Below, one piece after another: positions 5,188 to 5,586 of a stretch of DNA of 5,586 nt. This stretch comes from Treponema sp. (GTDB lineage: Bacteria > Spirochaetota > Spirochaetia > Treponematales > Breznakiellaceae). Position numbers and translations under genes: made by a program. The notes under the pieces are model-generated. The model worked only from the letters and a program-made list of their open reading frames with translations, did no database searches and had not been told where the DNA came from. Where the stretch lies: positions 1-5,586 of the forward strand of contig JAISZZ010000128.1 in assembly GCA_031284385.1 (NCBI GenBank), read 5' to 3'. Every line of letters starts with the position of its first letter. Within the stretch, counting starts at the first letter, position 1.

Positions 5188-5216
5188 CAGGCTAAAGCCT
5201 GCGAACCAATGGTTCG
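5188..5216. repeat. Two abutting short hairpins
   Basis: CAGGC (5188-5192) pairs with GCCTG (5197-5201) around TAAA. CGAACC (5202-5207) pairs with GGTTCG (5211-5216) around AAT. The two touch without a gap. T6 precedes the pair on the plus strand, which becomes A6 after it on the minus strand, so neither orientation gives a normal terminator. Confidence 0.55.
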
Positions 5217-5239
5217 ACAAAACTGCGTTTTTTAATGGA

Positions 5240-5271
5240 AGTTGTTCAGAAACTGAAGTTTCTAAACAACT
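5240..5271. repeat. 14-bp inverted repeat downstream of the permease gene
   Basis: The arms at 5240-5253 (AGTTGTTCAGAAAC) and 5258-5271 (GTTTCTAAACAACT) pair over 14 positions with one mismatch, around loop TGAA. The odd pair is G-U if transcribed on the minus strand and C-A on the plus, so the hairpin is better in RNA from the permease strand. No T-run follows on the minus strand. It may stabilise the 3' end of the permease mRNA or be a dispersed palindromic repeat. Confidence 0.65.
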
Positions 5272-5331
5272 CTATTGTATTCATTTTCCCGCCACGCGCA
5301 TCCCGCCGTACTCTACCTTGAAGCCGGCGGC

Positions 5332-5586
5332 TCATTCGCGGGAACGTTTTTTTATCATTTGCAGGGCAATGGCCAGCAGGAGTATTATTCCTTTCACCGT
5401 GTTGTTCATCGTGGTGCTTAATTCAAAGGCATCAATGATCCGGCTGACCATTGTGAATGACAGCGTGCCGAATATGATGCCCGCCGTGTGGCCTTTGCCG
5501 CCCGACATACTGATACCGCCAAGCACGATTCCGGCGATAGCGAACATCTCAAAAGTCTGGCCGGTTGTCGCGGGTGAAACGCTGCG
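5332..5586 (-). CDS. Sugar ABC transporter permease, C-terminal fragment (runs off right edge)
   Basis: This is the last 84 residues of an inner-membrane permease of the RbsC/MglC/XylH type (BPD_transp_2 family), which forms the channel for a ribose-, galactose- or xylose-like substrate delivered by a periplasmic binding protein. The visible part holds the family hallmark AIAGIVLGGISMSGGKG, here following TGQTFEMF where relatives have a G..YELDAIA-like segment. A membrane segment (AGIIFGTLSFTMV) and a last hydrophobic helix (GIILLLAIAL) follow, with a positively charged tail KKRSRE that predicts a cytoplasmic C-terminus. The remainder of the gene and probably its ATPase and binding protein lie beyond the right edge. 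The substrate cannot be told from this fragment. The stop is TGA at 5334-5332. Its 3' side is a 300-bp non-coding stretch with several hairpins, so it is likely the last gene of its operon. Confidence 0.88.
   Translation of the reverse strand, partial: RSVSPATTGQTFEMFAIAGIVLGGISMSGGKGHTAGIIFGTLSFTMVSRIIDAFELSTTMNNTVKGIILLLAIALQMIKKRSRE

Noticed and set aside
5240..5271. Standard intrinsic terminator of the permease gene
   Set aside because: The stem is good but no T-run follows it on the minus strand; kept as an inverted repeat only.
1..5586. CRISPR array, transposase, phage or toxin-antitoxin genes
   Set aside because: No regularly spaced repeats and no such coding regions were seen on either strand.

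Overview
The window is ordinary bacterial chromosome, roughly balanced in GC by eye. It carries two complete housekeeping genes, one very small ribosomal-protein gene, two genes cut by the window edges, and three tRNA genes. Several features suggest a spirochaete, most likely a Treponema-like host-associated species. These are the EF-G N-terminus, the small basic KIATHKRKKK-type ribosomal protein, an MEP-pathway dxs, tRNA genes without an encoded CCA end, long poly-G/poly-C tracts like those known in treponemes, and an Mgl/Rbs-type sugar ABC permease. This assignment is an inference from gene content and style; no marker here proves it.

Layout, left to right. At 1-80 on the minus strand is the start of an elongation factor G gene (fusA) running off the left edge, with a promoter-like sequence almost touching its start codon. 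Diverging from it, after about 340 bp without a convincing gene, is a 29-codon gene at 425-514 for a small ribosomal protein of the AURKAIP1/COX24 (mS38/bS22-like) family. It has a GTG start and a strong ribosome binding site. Next on the plus strand come dxs (599-2470), a 217-bp gap with a C13 tract, a long perfect hairpin and a foldable leader, and then mutL (2688-4454). A G14 tract follows mutL. The minus strand then carries tRNA-Cys(GCA), tRNA-Ser(CGA) and tRNA-Ser(GGA), transcribed toward mutL. From about 5065 to 5271 is a run of closely spaced inverted repeats. The window closes with the 3' end of a sugar ABC transporter permease gene on the minus strand.

Functionally, the left part and the tRNAs serve translation (EF-G, a small ribosomal protein, Ser and Cys decoding). 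dxs starts isoprenoid synthesis and mutL acts in mismatch repair. The permease belongs to a sugar uptake operon that begins outside the window. I found no new defence, mobile or biosynthetic system. The points most worth a second look are the C13 and G14 tracts on either side of the mismatch-repair gene, a 24-bp perfect palindrome translated in-frame in the MutL linker, the easily missed 29-codon ribosomal gene, Lys in place of a substrate-binding Arg in Dxs, and the hairpin cluster beside the permease gene.
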